A DNA stretch of 64,000 nt, from the NCBI GenBank assembly GCA_015956445.1, contig WIUZ02000016.1, positions 372,001 to 436,000 of the forward strand. Reading direction: 5' to 3'. The translations under genes were made by a program, and so were the position numbers. The notes beneath the pieces are model-generated. The model saw nothing but the letters and a program-made list of their open reading frames with translations. It did not search any database and was not told the DNA's origin. The first letter of the stretch is position 1, and each line of letters starts with the position of its first letter. This document shows positions 21,472 to 33,348 of this stretch, piece after piece. The stretch comes from Thelephora terrestris (lineage: Eukaryota; Basidiomycota; Agaricomycetes; Thelephorales; Thelephoraceae).

Positions 21472-23226
21472 TCAAGACCTGGTTTGCCAGTACTCCTCAG
21501 CACTGACAATCTCCTCCTCCGTCCCCTCCGAGGCACTCTCGACGACTTCCTCGTCGACCATCTCGACAACCCGAGCTTCCTCCAGACGATGAGCGACGGC
21601 CAGCTGAACCTCGGCGCGCAGGCGGTTCCTCGCTGAATCGACCGTAGTCTGATCCAGAGTCCTCTGGACTGACCAACCCTCCACTCTCTCGGTCAGTTGA
21701 GCCACCAGGCGAACGGCCTCCGCTGCACGCTGGACCGACAAGAGCGTAAGGTTCGTCAATCCGTTCACGTCGACGGATTCCGCCGGAATCAACTCGCCGC
21801 GATCCACGCGACACTGCAACATCGTTGCGTCGGAATAGGACGGTGGACTCGATGTCTCCACCCTGGCGGACAGCGTCTGGATTACTGGGACGCATGCGGT
21901 GGGCTGGACGAAGTGACCCGCGATAAGGAACCCGTCGACGAGCACGGATAGAACGTTGCCCACGCACCGGCGAGATCGACGGAGGCGGAACCGGAACGGC
22001 CACCTCGTTCTCCCCCGCATACTCCAACTCGGGAGAACTGCTAACCGGATTGACGGCCGTCTCCTCGGACGTCTCTCGAACGACCTCCTCCCCGCCATCA
22101 GTGTGCGCAGGCGTGCGGTACGACCCATCGGACGCTAAGAGGGATGTCAGTAGACAAGTCAAATATGTCAACCGGCATCCCGACCTATTGGGGAAGCCAT
22201 CCGATCCGTAATCGACTTGTCCCTGGACTCGTCGCGAACCGCAGCTACCGAACGCGTACGGCAGTGGCACAATCGCTCACTCATCGACTCGACCCGAGCG
22301 CCCAGCAACGGCAAGGTGTCATCCAACGTATCAACCTAGAAGTGGTATGAGCTCTCTTGGTTAAAAGACCAGGAGAAGTCGCACCGACCTTGGTGTCGAG
22401 CTCATTGAGAGCCCTTCGATGACGGTTGAGCCGTCGGTCGACCTCGATTAAATCTCGTTGGATGGTGTCGTCCCGTTCTTTCAAGGACTCCACCAATCGA
22501 TTGTGTTCCTCCCGCATTGCCAGCATCTCGCTCTCGAACGTCACGCGGAGCGTATCATTCATCAGGAGCAGCGTCTTCTTCATGTCCAACGCCTCCGGGT
22601 ACATCCTACGAGCGTCGTCCTTCGCTTCCTTCACCTCGCGCTTCAGCCGCTCATTCTATAAAGTCCATCAGTGTTATCCCACAAGCGGGATGCACAGATC
22701 GACTCACCGCTTTCTGTTCCGTCCTCAGAAGGAACCAAAGGCGGTGACCAACAGCAGCTGTGTAGTGTTGGGAACGAGTCGCCCCCGGCCACCTTCCTTC
22801 GCCATTTCCCAAGTCGTAGATCCCCATCCGCAGGAGCCCCCACAGCGACGAAGCCACAGGAGTCTCATACGGCATGCGTAACTCGGTGTTAAACGTTACC
22901 CCTCTCATCGACTCCTGCAGCTTGTGGTCGATCAAGTTGTGATACCACAACTCGTCGTCCATGGTCAGGTAGCTGGGAGGCTTGGCGATCGTTGCCTCCA
23001 GTTGTCGAGCATCCACCTTGTCGGCAACCGCGAAGATCTGCGAAAAGCGATGTCAGTCGACGCCAGAACCGGCGTACGCGTGACAACGCGCCTCTCGATA
23101 ACTGGGATACGCCACGTTGGCGTTCGGAAGAAAGTAGCCCTTGTTCTGCACGGACCGAGGATCAGCGGACTCGATGGTAGCGGTACTGTTCTCAGCACGG
23201 AAGACACGATCAGAGATCATTGGCAT
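21472..23226 (-). CDS. Antisense gene inside element E (relative of the B/D gene)
   Basis: Blocks on the minus strand: MPMISDRVFRAENSTATIES near 23226, a block with LTMDDELWYHNLIDHKLQ and PVASSLWGLLRMGIYD (near 23000-22650), a coiled coil (REVKEAKDDARRMYPEALDM, near 22630), and a tail with CHCR near 22230 and many acidic and arginine residues. The block order and the DDELW, LW..L..GIYD and REVKEAK motifs match the B/C/D gene, so the two families share an ancestral gene although the rest of the element differs. Function is unknown. Confidence 0.55.
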
Positions 23227-23667
23227 GGTTGGAGGAGTAGTTGGTTGGTTTGGGAAGAAGGGAGTTTGATGGATCCAACAGCCGGTTCGCGCTACGCTTT
23301 ATCCGACCATCGACAGCGCTCACGTCCTATCTGCCATTGGATCGGACCATCGTTTCACCGGTCCAGACTCCCCATACAATTCGCCCTCGACATTCAAACT
23401 CCACTCGGTCTTTTGTTGCCCCGATCGGACGAGCTGACGCGTTGTCTTCTTATTGGTCAGTCTTCGCATGTGATATTGTTCTTTGTCATTCCTTTCCCAC
23501 ACGACGTCATGACCCCTTTCTTATTCTCTCACGAACCCTGACCCCTTAGTCATTCCTTTATCATTTCTATTCCATAACCCGGGCCGCTTACTGTTTCAGC
23601 TTATTCTCGGCCCTTCTTTACTCCGAGTTATTATTAGATAGGGTTATCTATGTCCCGGCCACTCTTC

Positions 23668-23675
23668 TATATAAG
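23668..23675 (+). promoter_or_regulatory. TATA box of element E
   Basis: TATATAAG followed by about 460 bases to the right end of E. Element F has the matching box in inverted orientation at 36127-36133. Confidence 0.5.
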
Positions 23676-24178
23676 TACCAGTAGAGTAGCTGAGGACTCC
23701 CCATCTTTGATATCTCGGGAAGTCCTCTTCTCCTTGCAGCATCGGTGTATTTGCTGTAGGCCACTGAAGAGCTTATCGAGTAACTCTCTGAACACGTTCG
23801 CTCTCCTCTCTCTCTCAGCCTTGTGTCAAGAATCGGCGAACGCGCTTACGAAAAGGAGTTCCTCGCCGCTCTCTTGATCAAGCACCAGTTTGAGGCGCCA
23901 TCCTCGGGCTCTTATATCTGCCCTCCGAAGACAATAGGGATTTATCTGATAGAGGCTCGGCACTCCTGCTGTGAATTCGGACAACCTACCGGAGAACGCT
24001 CGTCCATCGCGTTTTGGACCACGTAGACTTTGGGTGGATATAGGGAAGTCGTTCCCCCTTTGCCCCATTGTTTCTTGTTGGTTGGAGTTGCGACTCGCCA
24101 ACAGCACTGGTACCTGAAGGGCGAAGAGTGGCCCTGACACAGACTATGGATCCCTCACCTTTTGACCCCACCTCCAGA

Positions 24179-24685
24179 AATCACTGGGGGCAGGGACACC
24201 TGGAATCAGTGATTACATCTTGATTACATGGTAAGTTCATGTGCACTTTTCAATGATTGTAATCGCCGATTCCAGGTTTATTACATTTCAAATGTTACCT
24301 TGACATGTAATCCAACTGTTGCCACCAACTCCATTTGAAATTTCCTCAAGATGTTCCCAAGCAATGTTTCCTGAATGTGCCCAGTGGGTACATTGTGAAA
24401 ACATCTCATGTTTTTGAGCGCATTTAAATTACATCTCGGACGATTGAAGAACATGCTGATTACATTGCAGTATCATTTTTGCCGACAGGTCAAAAGCATC
24501 CCAGAAACATTTGGTGAGAACATTTCAAATGGAATTGGTGGACATTGGTTGGATTACATGTCAAGGTAACATTTGAAATGTAATCAACCTGGAATCGGCG
24601 ATTACAATCATTGAAAAGTGCACATGAACTCACCATGTAATCAAGATGTAATCACTGATTCCAGGTGCCCCTGCTCCCAGTGAAT
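24179..24685. mobile_element. Foldback MITE 3 (24182-24682), CACTG tips, TSD aat
   Basis: A 501-base foldback element with tips CACTGGGGGCAGGG, aat on both sides, and an interior rich in GATTACAT and CATTTGAAATGTAAT-type words. It has exactly the same length as MITE 4 and is closely related to it. It lies in gene K. Confidence 0.85.
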
Positions 24686-25171
24686 ATGTCTGAAACCCCA
24701 CTGCGATTACCGTCACCATTCCTCGATGGCTCGAGCTCCAGCCCGCCGTCCGCTCCCTCGCCTGCTGCCAATTTTCTGCACGCCACTTCACCCTGCTCCT
24801 CCACACCAGCTGAGACCCCACTTGCCCAGCCGTCCTTGGAAAGTGCAGGGAATGGCACATTCAACCTGCCTGGTGTTTGCAAGGACTTTCTTTCCGAGAG
24901 TACCTGTGAATACTGGGAATCAGTTCCTGGCGGCAAGAAGTGGGTTGCAATGGTCAAAAGTTATCTGGTGCTCCAAACAATGCCTTCCTCGAATTGTGTA
25001 AGTACTATTCTAAATCATATTCTTCCATAATCAATTGACAGCTATATCTAGCAACTTGTGCGACTCTCTGTAACGTCTCGACCAGATGAGTTACAAACCT
25101 GGCTGAAATCTGGGAAGTGTTCCCTCGACTGGGTCCCCGTCATTACGGATGCCTACGACTACAGAACTTGA

Positions 25172-26208
25172 TGGGAAAAATGGTGGATGGCAGCCCAACC
25201 ACAGGAACACGATGTACGACAATGGCCACCCCCGAGGAACACCATCAGCGACGCCGGCTGGCATAGGTTTCCTGCCCATGGAAAAGATGGGCTTTTCATT
25301 GCGGTCATTGTGTTAGCTTGGTGGGCTCCCACAGTACAATCCCTCGATGAGATTGCATTCTTTGAACCAGTAGTCCTTACTCAAATAGTAATACTCTCCT
25401 TGCCAATCTCAAGGCAAGGAGTAAAAAAACTCAAGGAGAAGAGTAAAACCCTTTGGCCCCTGTGGTGGGGAGGAGTATTACTCTTCAAGGAGTCACGTGA
25501 CTTGGGTGCCGGAGATATGGGTCAGCTTGGGGTGTCACTGTTGATCATGTGACTTTTCCAAAAAAGGCAATTGTTTGACAGCTTACATAAGCAATTTTTC
25601 TGTGATTTTGACACTGGATTTTCTCAAAAAGAAAATTCCTTTTTAGGAAATTTTGATGGCCAACATAAGCAGGTCATGTGACTGAAAAAAGTGGGTGTTG
25701 CTTATGTAATCAGGTCATGTGACTGTCCAAAAAAGGAAAGTTTTGATGGCTTACATAAGCGTCTCAAAAATGCTTTTGGAGGGGTCTTTCCTAAAAAGGA
25801 AATTCCTTTTTAAAAAATATTTGATGGATTACCAAAAAAGGAAATTATATGCTAGAAAATTCGGAAAAATGCCAGAAAAATCCTAAAAAATACTGAAAAA
25901 ATTCCCACAGGTCTAGAAAGTGCCCAAAATGGTAAATCAATTCCAGAAATATTTAAAAAATTCTTTTTCTAGCTGGAAAAATCCCAAAAAAATTACCAAA
26001 AATTCCAAAATATAAATAAATATTTTATAAAAATTATTTCATTTTTTTTCGTCCATTGAATAGTCCCTAATTCCAATATTAATGTATTTTTTGCCCAAAT
26101 AATTTTTAAAAATCCCCCAAAAAATAATAAAATATTGGAAAATACAAATAAATCTATAATATTCATTATATCATGAAGTACAGACCAGTTTGTAGTCATA
26201 AACTAGCC
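25172..26208. other. K 3' remnant followed by A/T-rich low-complexity DNA
   Basis: Up to about 25370 the conserved end of gene K is still readable. From about 25380 an inverted repeat around CTCCTTGCC..GGCAAGGAG is seen, then repeats of CATGTGACT, AAAAAAGGAAA and GATGGCTTACATAAGC, then very A/T-rich sequence. No gene is supported. Confidence 0.5.
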
Positions 26209-26494
26209 CTAAACCTAGTCCTGGACCTAACCTAACCTAACCTAACCCTAACCCTAACCCTAACCCTAACCCTAACTCTAGACCTAAACCTAAACCTAAC
26301 CTAAACCTAACCTAAACCTAACCTAACCTAACCTAACCTAACCTAACTTAACCTAAACCTAAACTTAAACCCTAACCCTAACCCTAACCCTAACCCTAAA
26401 CCTAACTTGCCCTAAACCTAACCTAGCACCAAACCTAACCTGCCCTAAACCTAACCTAGCAACAAACCTAACCTAACCTAACCTAACCCAATTC
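26209..26494. repeat. Degenerate interstitial telomere-like array (CCTAAC / CCCTAA)
   Basis: About 290 bases of CCTAA, CCTAAC and CCCTAA units, including perfect runs of CCCTAA near 26246-26272 and 26372-26397, mixed with variants such as CCTAAA and CCTAGC. The fungal telomere unit is TTAGGG; the C-rich strand reading left to right is the orientation of a left chromosome end. A (CTTAT)n tract follows at 26528-26551. Confidence 0.7.
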
Positions 26495-26990
26495 TAACCT
26501 AACCTCTCCGACCTGGCCTAGTTTGGCCTTATCTTATCTTATCTTATCTTATCATGTCTTACCTAGCCTAAACCCAGCCTAGCCCAACCTGATGTAGTCC
26601 ACTTAACTTAGTCCACCACAGGCAGGTGACCCAACCTAACCTAAAGTGGTCCATCTGACCTAGCCTGATGAAAGCTGACTTGATCTTATCTAATCAGCTG
26701 TTATCTTATCTAACCTTAATTTAAATGCCCTAGCTAGCCAACATCTAACCCAACCTCACCTGGCTCACCAGCACATGACTGGGCTACAGGAACACACTGT
26801 GAGCTGCACCATTCCATATCCTGTATCCAACCGTCACTCAAGCACAACAACTGTGGTGGACCTACAAGTTAGTGGACCTACACGGCCGATCGAACTCGAT
26901 ACCAGCTGATGTCCCAGGTGACGTCTGGGGATATTCACAGGACGAGATGCTTTATTGATACATATGGATGTTACAAAAATATCAAACGAT
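26495..26990. other. Non-coding stretch, probably left terminal region of transposon I
   Basis: There is no gene. Near 26880-26900 (GGCCGATCGA on plus) it shares an inverted match (GATYGGCCGTGTA) with 33080-33100, which suggests diverged terminal inverted repeats of the element carrying the next two genes. Confidence 0.35.
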
Positions 26991-27042
26991 TTCAAATATA
27001 TCGTTGATATCTACAGTCGTATTCCAGAGATATCGGGTGATA

Positions 27043-30000
27043 CTACAACGCTGGATGTACCTCGTCTTCACTTTGCATGTCTTCGATTCCCCCCGTTGAA
27101 TTGACCGCTCGTTTCTTTCGTTCGCGCGTGTCCTTCGCCTTCTCCTTCGCCCTTGCACGCTTCTTGGGGTTTGCCTTCTGCAATTTTCTTGCCATAGTGT
27201 GGTGGAATTCCTCACGGTTATCAACATAAGGCACAGGTTCCGTGAGGTTTCGGGGCAGGACTTCACGAAGGCGCCACGCATTGTGAAGAGCGTGCAGGTT
27301 GATGAAGTATTTGTCATGGGTGGAGTGCATGATCTTCCTCTCGATCTTCGCTCTCGGTCGACCGTTCTGTGTGCTGACCTCGTCAATCTCATACGCACAC
27401 TCCCCACCTTCGCAGTCATGTTGAACATTGAAAATGAATGATACATTCTGCCAGTTGACAGCAATGAGTCATGACGCTGTGCCGGGTGACCATCCCAACT
27501 CACAGAGGGCGGTATCGCCTGGTACCTTTGATCAGAGCTTGCATGCATCGTTGGCATTCCGTACCGACGGTCCCTGGAAGCCAAGATATCAAAGACTTCC
27601 ATGATAACGTGCTCTTTGCGCGCTTTAGATGCGGCAATCTTGAAGATCCGGCCCATCATGGTGCGATGGCGGACTGACTCTTCTCCATTCGCTGAGACGT
27701 ATGTCTCTGCCTGCAACGAAACACCTGTCAGCATATCAACCTTGAGGGGACAGTAAAATGGCGCACAGATGTCGAACGACAAAAAACCCACGAGCCAACC
27801 TTGCAGACATCTCCCGATGTTGCGATGATGCTCTCGCCAATTGACAGGGTCTCGTCAGCGGTGATACCATCAGGGCGCGGTGGTGGGATGGTCCCAGAGT
27901 CAAAGAGCTCATCCCACGTGCAGTTCTTGGGCTGTCTCTTTGCAGGGACAAGCTTGACAGAGCCTATGCGAGGGACATGAGGTCAGAATGATCAACACAG
28001 TTCAACTGAGAGGCAAACTTTCCAGGTGCCAAGCCCGGCGTCTGGTTCCAACCAAGGCGTCGTCGTAGCTTTTTGTCAGAGTCGAACATTCCCCACACAG
28101 CTTTACCTGCTTGTACATATGCCTTTGAGTTCTTGTCCTGCCAAAAACCACCGCTCAAAAGATGTTTAATGCGCTCAGCCTTGCAAAGCTTGATGGCAAT
28201 GTCACGGCTCGGCGAATGGTGGTTTGACAGAATACTGCAAAGCCGCCAGATTCGGTTCCAGCCTTCGAACCCTTCGACAATATATAAACCTGGTGGACCA
28301 AATCGTAGGACGTCTTCAGGCAAGTGCGTTAGAACATGAAGTTTCATTTTGTCGATTATGCGGTTTGCGTCAATCTTCGCCCAAATATCGAGGACATTTG
28401 CGATCAGAACTTTGAGATCAGCCTGAAGAATGAACGCCAATGACTACACACAAATGGACAGTGCACCATCTTTGACTCACCAGATATTGTTCCATATTGT
28501 TGATAATAGGGTACCACAACAAAGCTCCGAGTTCGCCTGTCGCTTTCCACAGGTCAAAGACAAGGTCATTGCACATGTCTCGACGTAGATGAAAAATGGC
28601 CAGCTGCTGGATGAACTTGAACTGCCGTCCAACAAGATTGTTCTTGTATTTGATGAGGTACCGAGCATCCTCGCGTGACCCGCTTAAGCCATCTAACGAG
28701 GATGCTAAATCCATCCACAATGCAAAGAGTGTTCCCTTCCTCTCATTCCAGGCGCTGCTTGTCTTATGCCACACATACTTGTCCAGACCAAGGAGTATCG
28801 TGTGAAGCAGGTCAATCGAGGAGTCCTGATGAGGATCCAATCCTGTATGGGTTCAATCTTAGATGTGTTGTATAAGTGTCAGGCATTCAGTAGAAATAAA
28901 CGTGCCTGGGAACCCAAACAAAATGTTATAGTGATCTCCCGGGTGGAGTTCATTGCGAAGGTCTATCCCAATGAGTTCTGGGGGGGTTCTGCTGTCAGGG
29001 AGGACATAACTCTTACATGATTCTTGTGGAATTTCGTTGAACCGTTCCGGTGGTTGCTCAATCACCCATCGTCTCACCTCTGCTGAGACCTCGGAATGAA
29101 TCATCTCCTTGATTTGTTTTCGTTCATCTGGCTTCAGTTTCCCTCTGAGACGGGGGTCTTGTGTTTCAGGTTCATGGAGTCGTTGCCGCATGAGCTCAGA
29201 TGACCGTTCCAACGCACGGTCGATCCAGTATTGTGCCGTTCGATCTTTGATGCCGGTCTCGGTTTGAAGATCAGAAACCCTGCATGCGATTCCCTCACAC
29301 GCCAAATAAATCTGCTGCTTGATTATTTGCACAGTCTCTGGCACCATCCTGCGCTTTTCCCCGGGCTCAGGAGGACTCAATTAAATTATTTTTACGTTGG
29401 AGAATGTGATGACTACTCACAGCAAACAAAGCATGGTAGACGTCGTTACTCTCTTTTTGTTCCTTTGTTCCACCTGACTTATCTCGGATACAGTTCAGGT
29501 TCCCATTCCCGCCAATGCCTGATGCCGACTCTGCCTGTTGTGGGTTGTCGGCTGGTAGGTGGTGCGGGAAGATTCGAAACAAAATTTCACGTTGGAGCAG
29601 ACAATCATATGCTGGTATGTATTTCTCGTGGCCGCTGTTGGTGTGTGAGCTTACTGCGGGTTACAACAGGGGCCAAGCTTACCAGTTCTCAAGAAATGCT
29701 CGAAACTGTTCATTGGAGCTCGTGTCGGGTGATGTTGGGCAAGACCGGGCGAAAAATTGCTGTTTGAGTTTCTCGCTAGGTATATTCAAGTTCTTCATAT
29801 AAATGTTGATGTGTGGGTTGTATTGTTTACTTCGGTTTCCAGATACGTCGTCAGCCCACGGCATGACTCGGAGACTGAAGACCGGTCTGCCTTTTGCAAT
29901 GGCTCGGACTGGGTTTGGGCTAAAATCTTTTCAAATAATCAGTCATAGGTTTTGAGATATACATTGACCCGCTCACGTTGAAATCCCCCCCGTCCGAGTG

Positions 30001-31330
30001 CCTTGATCTCAGGGAAGGTCAACTGTAGGTGATCCACCGGAACGCAGATGATTTCGGACGTTCTGACCCGGTACCTCCCTCTCTATAGGCAAAGTCTCAG
30101 CACGTAGATTAAACTGACTCTCGTACAACTTACACGTTCACTGAAGTAGACAGGGTTGCCTTCGGTGTACTCCTTTTTATCGACAACAATCCATCGCTTT
30201 GGCAAGATGTACTTCCCTGCCCTGGTGCACGCAACCTCATTGACATAGAAGTGTTGCTCTGGCGAGGCTTCCCAGTCTGCCCACATTGGTGATAACTCAT
30301 CGAGAGGGACCTCGTCACGCCATTTTCCTGCCTGCCACGACTCACTGATTGAGGACGTAACCTCCGGGTATAAACACATCGAATTTCGCACATGTGGGTT
30401 GGCCCAGTCCTGTGAACTGTAAGTAGATCATTAAATTTTAACGAGAAGGATCACTGACCAGTGCTAGCAAATCTTCCGGAGCAACGGCATGGAACTTCTG
30501 TCCAAGCGCGGAGATATGCTCGCGCGGTTGAATATCCATCTCCTCCGCAAGCCTCTTTTGTGTCTCACGGAGTGCATAAAAACTCGGTGTGTCTGGTACA
30601 TCCAGTTCCTCAAGCATCCACAAAACCGTCTTCATGTGATCATCAGAGAGCCTCAGATGTGGCATGTTGTCAAGAATGTCCAAGACGAGCATCTGGTTAG
30701 TCATTTTGTAAGTGCCGAAGTATCTGATGCTTGTAATCTTTCACTGACGGTTTTCGAAGGATACGGCCAATAGTCGCCCAACCCACTGTCTTGCGTGGTC
30801 CATCCGGGCTCTTGGCTGGCAACATCACTTTCAGACTCATCTGAATGATCGGAATCAGGAGCCTCATCCCGTTCGTTTTCCGTTCGATTCCTCTCGTCGC
30901 CTGAGTCAGCCCCTGCAGAGAACTCCAACTGTTCTCCACTTTCATCGAGAAAATCGAGGCCAAGTCGACGAAAGCCTTTCAATATATTGGATGTTCCGTC
31001 GTCTGAACCGGTGGGATGGGCCGACGGAAACTCCGGCAGTGGAAGGAGGACCGAATGCGGAAGTTGGGCATGTTCAACTTGTTCCCGCGCTGATCCTTCC
31101 TCCGCCAGTTTTCGTGCACGGGTGTTCAACGAAACTCTGTGCTTCGTGGTCTGAAGGTGGGCAGTCTTATTGTTTGGGGTAAACGTCTTAGATTCGTCGT
31201 CTGACCCATACTCGATACAGACTGTGCAACAAAACCTGTCATCGGAACATTTTCCATTCCCAGATGGAATCCGTTCGAGACCTGCAAACGATAAGTCTTG
31301 ATAAGCACACGCGATGAGCATCTCACTCAC
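27043..31330 (-). CDS. Large multi-exon transposase of transposon I
   Basis: Minus-strand exons span 31330 to the stop at 27043. In order: an N-terminal cysteine/histidine segment (CCTVC..H..H), an acidic linker, LDILDNMPHLRLSDDHMK with VPDTPSFYALRETQ (about 30690-30560), a WQAGKWRDEVPLDELSPMW block (30300), MPWADDVSGNRSKQYNPHIN (29864), FRIFPHHLPADNPQQAES and GGTKEQKES (29580), PELIGIDLRNELHPGDHYN (29000), SSIDLLHTILLGLDKYVW (28820), LVGRQFKFIQQLAIFHL, a GPPGLYIVEGFEGWNRIWRL block (28300), and NVQHDCEGGECAYE near the C-terminus. This order is that of a very widespread mushroom transposase-like family, usually annotated as hypothetical. I believe it belongs near the CACTA superfamily but cannot prove it. 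It may be intact; I have not verified every splice site. Confidence 0.7.
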
Positions 31331-31396
31331 AATCTGGCAACGGTGCTCTCAGTCGACGGGATCCAAGCCGGTCAGTCATCGAAACGAAGTCCAGAA

Positions 31397-32817
31397 ATGG
31401 CGGGCTCCGGCTTTGCACCCGATCGAGTGAAGATTTGTTTGCCTCAACCTCTGGTCCCCACTTCCACTCCCCCCCCCTCTGCGAAGATGAGCAGCTTCCT
31501 CAACGACATCATTTCTGACACTTCCAATACCTCATTGACACTACCAATGCAACAGAACACCTCAACGACCTCAGGTGGTGATGGTGAACTGTCGTCAGAT
31601 ACCGAGCCTGAGGGGTTGCAAGATAGCACTGAAAACCGGGACGTCCAACATCAAGCCAGCACCCAGAACTCTCGTGATGCAATCGCTGCGTTCACCATCA
31701 ACACCGCACGTAACCTTCGGCTCACCACCAATGGGGAAAATTCGCTCATCCGGTTTAGTCAGGTATTACCTTTTTTTCCCAGGTACTCACAACTTTGACG
31801 TAGTGCATTGAGCTTGATACGAGGTCAGCCCTAATCTACCAGCAAGCCACACTCATCAAAATGAGTGAGGCTTACTCCCGCCTCGAGTCTGCAGCAATGG
31901 AGGGATCACAGACGGGTGAAAAGCTGGACCTACCGAAAAAGATAAAGGTACCCAGCTGCAATTACCTGTAGTAGACTGCTGAGACGATTGCTTTTAGGAC
32001 GAAATAGATTACCGTGCGAGGCTCGTCATTGTGTCTCCCAGCTTATCACGATATCGAGCCTTGGGAAAGGACTTGAAAACAGGCCCAGGAGTAATCGTCC
32101 TTGTGAGTTCCCCTTTTTCGTGGTGGATGTCCAACTAAACGAGCCGCACTTTGAGAAATGGCTCCGTACCAAGTCGGGAATCAACAAGAAATACTTGGAA
32201 GGCGAGGCGTACCAAGTCCTTCGATCAAAGATCAAGGCGTTGTGCCGATACGCACGTTCTGAAGTGAAAGACGTGGTAAGCGTTTGTGTTTTGCCGTTCA
32301 TTACTTGCTAATCGCCCGGCAGATCCGCCATGCTGTCGAAGAAAGGCTCCATATCACCGTTCTCCTCAAGGAAATGGCAAAGGCTTTCGAGAAGTGGTTT
32401 AGAAGTGACATGAGTGCCTCGGTGACCGTCGCTGTCCGTTTCGCGCTTCTTGTGAGTGCCGCGTTGTCATCCAGTCATAGATTTCACTCAATCGCCACCT
32501 TCAGCGACAAGTTTATGACAAAGATCCCTCGGATACCTTCTGGACGTCCGTTGACAAGACGCTTACTGACATCCGTCAGAATGCTGCATCGGGCAATGGT
32601 TTAAGTGCCTCTGAGTGAGTCCGCAGCAAATCCTATCTTTGTGTGTACCTGATCGTGCAATAGGATCCTCGTCAAATGCCTGGACGCCGATGAGCAAAAT
32701 TACCCTCCAAGCACAGGCTCTGCTTCTGCACAGACTGCCTTGGCAAGTGTACAGCAGTCCGAGGACCAGTTGTCAATGGACGAATTTGTTTCGACCTCAG
32801 ACGCTTCCGTTGAATAA
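31397..32817 (+). CDS. Accessory gene of transposon I (unknown function)
   Basis: A multi-exon plus-strand gene divergent from the transposase. Exon 1 (MAGSGFAPD; alternative start MSSFLND at 31487) ends at 31762. Later exons give LDTRSALIYQQATLIKMSEA, YRARLVIVSPSLSRYRALG, NEPHFEKWLRTKSGINKKYL, EERLHITVLLKEMAKAFEKW and a C-terminal acidic/serine tail (DEFVSTSDASVE, stop 32815-32817). Four or more introns have GT-AG ends. A charged helical protein with no recognised domain; by position it could be the regulatory or DNA-binding partner of the transposase, as two-gene transposons often have. That role is inferred only from the arrangement. Confidence 0.6.
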
Positions 32818-33187
32818 CTTCCCATACTCTCATAAACTTGTACTTCATGACATGCATAATTGATATGACTCTTGGTTCTCTCGCCCAACGGTAGCAAGTG
32901 TATTGGGGTGGAAGGCTGGATCGCAAGGGCGGTTGGTCGAAAAACGTATGATATCTACGGACGTCTACCGTGTCGCGTGATATCTTATAACAGTAAGTTA
33001 ATCGTCAACAGATATCGATCCCTCGGGATTCCTCATATCAGGCGATGTCCACATTCAACATCACCCCGAGCATCAGATCCGATTGGCCGTGTACAAGCCC
33101 ACAGACCCACAACTGTAGACTGCTCACTCAGTATAGACATCTGTTATTCAACCTCACCAATGTACCACCCTCATTCTGTGTTCTGTG
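32818..33187. other. Right subterminal region of transposon I and flank
   Basis: Non-coding. It carries TGATATC-containing words (32950-33040) that mirror the left side, and the GATTGGCCGTGTA match. Confidence 0.4.
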
Positions 33188-33348
33188 CCAGTCCACAACT
33201 TCACCACAACTCAGGTTCAACCACCTGGCTGAGCCTGCACACCAGATTGACATAGACTACCAGTTATGCATCTATGGATTTATAGGCCTGAAAGCACACA
33301 GGTCCAGCCAGGTAGCTAAACTTGAGTTGTGGTGAAGTTGTGGACTGG
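33188..33348. mobile_element. Small MITE bordering element F
   Basis: A 161-base element with inverted ends CCAGTCCACAACTTCACCAC continuing to AACTCA, then a shorter match CCACCTGGCTG / CAGCCAGGTAG. Its right end coincides with the start of element F, whose flank actgg is the last five bases of this MITE. Target duplication cannot be checked because F hides the right flank. Confidence 0.7.

Larger units (their letters stand above)
21219..24144. mobile_element. Element E (21224-24139), 5-bp target duplication cagac
   Basis: Starts TGTCAGCGTG at 21224 and ends GGCCCTGACA at 24139, with perfect cagac flanks (21219-21223, 24140-24144). Together with F it forms a second TG..CA family, related to A-D at the right tip (GTGGCCCTGACA). 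It has a TATA box at 23668-23675 pointing right, about 460 bases from the end, and an antisense gene in the rest. It looks whole and young, solo-LTR-like. It is inserted in gene K. Confidence 0.8.
15034..25171 (+). pseudogene. Gene K: expanded basidiomycete family of unknown function, carrying four insertions
   Basis: The gene starts MGRPRWTTPEQLAFL at 15034, with exon 1 ending at a GTAAGT at 15250 and exon 2 from 15299. Further exons give YWYGCERQAAMKGLPY, HMAVMHWKCSLL and, after 15820, IEEIERQTGWKAMVILGG. At 16286 it is entered by element D, at 19664 by a foldback MITE, at 21223 by element E and at 24181 by another MITE. After each target duplication the same frame resumes, through an acidic serine/proline-rich linker, to a C-terminal region with WVAMVKSYLVLQ, then after an intron SRPDELQTWL, WEKWWMAAQPQ and KDGLFIAVIVLAWW (to about 25370). 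An in-frame TGA at 25169-25171 precedes the last conserved block, so this copy was probably dead or shortened. Genes starting M-x-RPRWTT are a large family in mushroom genomes. I know no function for it; it pairs divergently with J. Confidence 0.65.
26880..33110. mobile_element. Transposon I: two-gene basidiomycete DNA transposon
   Basis: A large transposase on the minus strand and a smaller gene on the plus strand are divergently arranged, flanked by subterminal sequences that repeat the word GATATC in inverted arrangement (26990-27040; 32945-33040) and by the inverted GATYGGCCGTGTA match. Exact tips and target duplications are not resolved. The borders given are therefore approximate. Confidence 0.5.

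Noticed and set aside
26209-26551. True chromosome end
   Set aside because: It is degenerate and internal, with transposon sequence on both sides.
26880-33110. Calling transposon I the source of the CACTG MITEs
   Set aside because: The CACTGGGGG tip was not found at either end; the link remains unproven.
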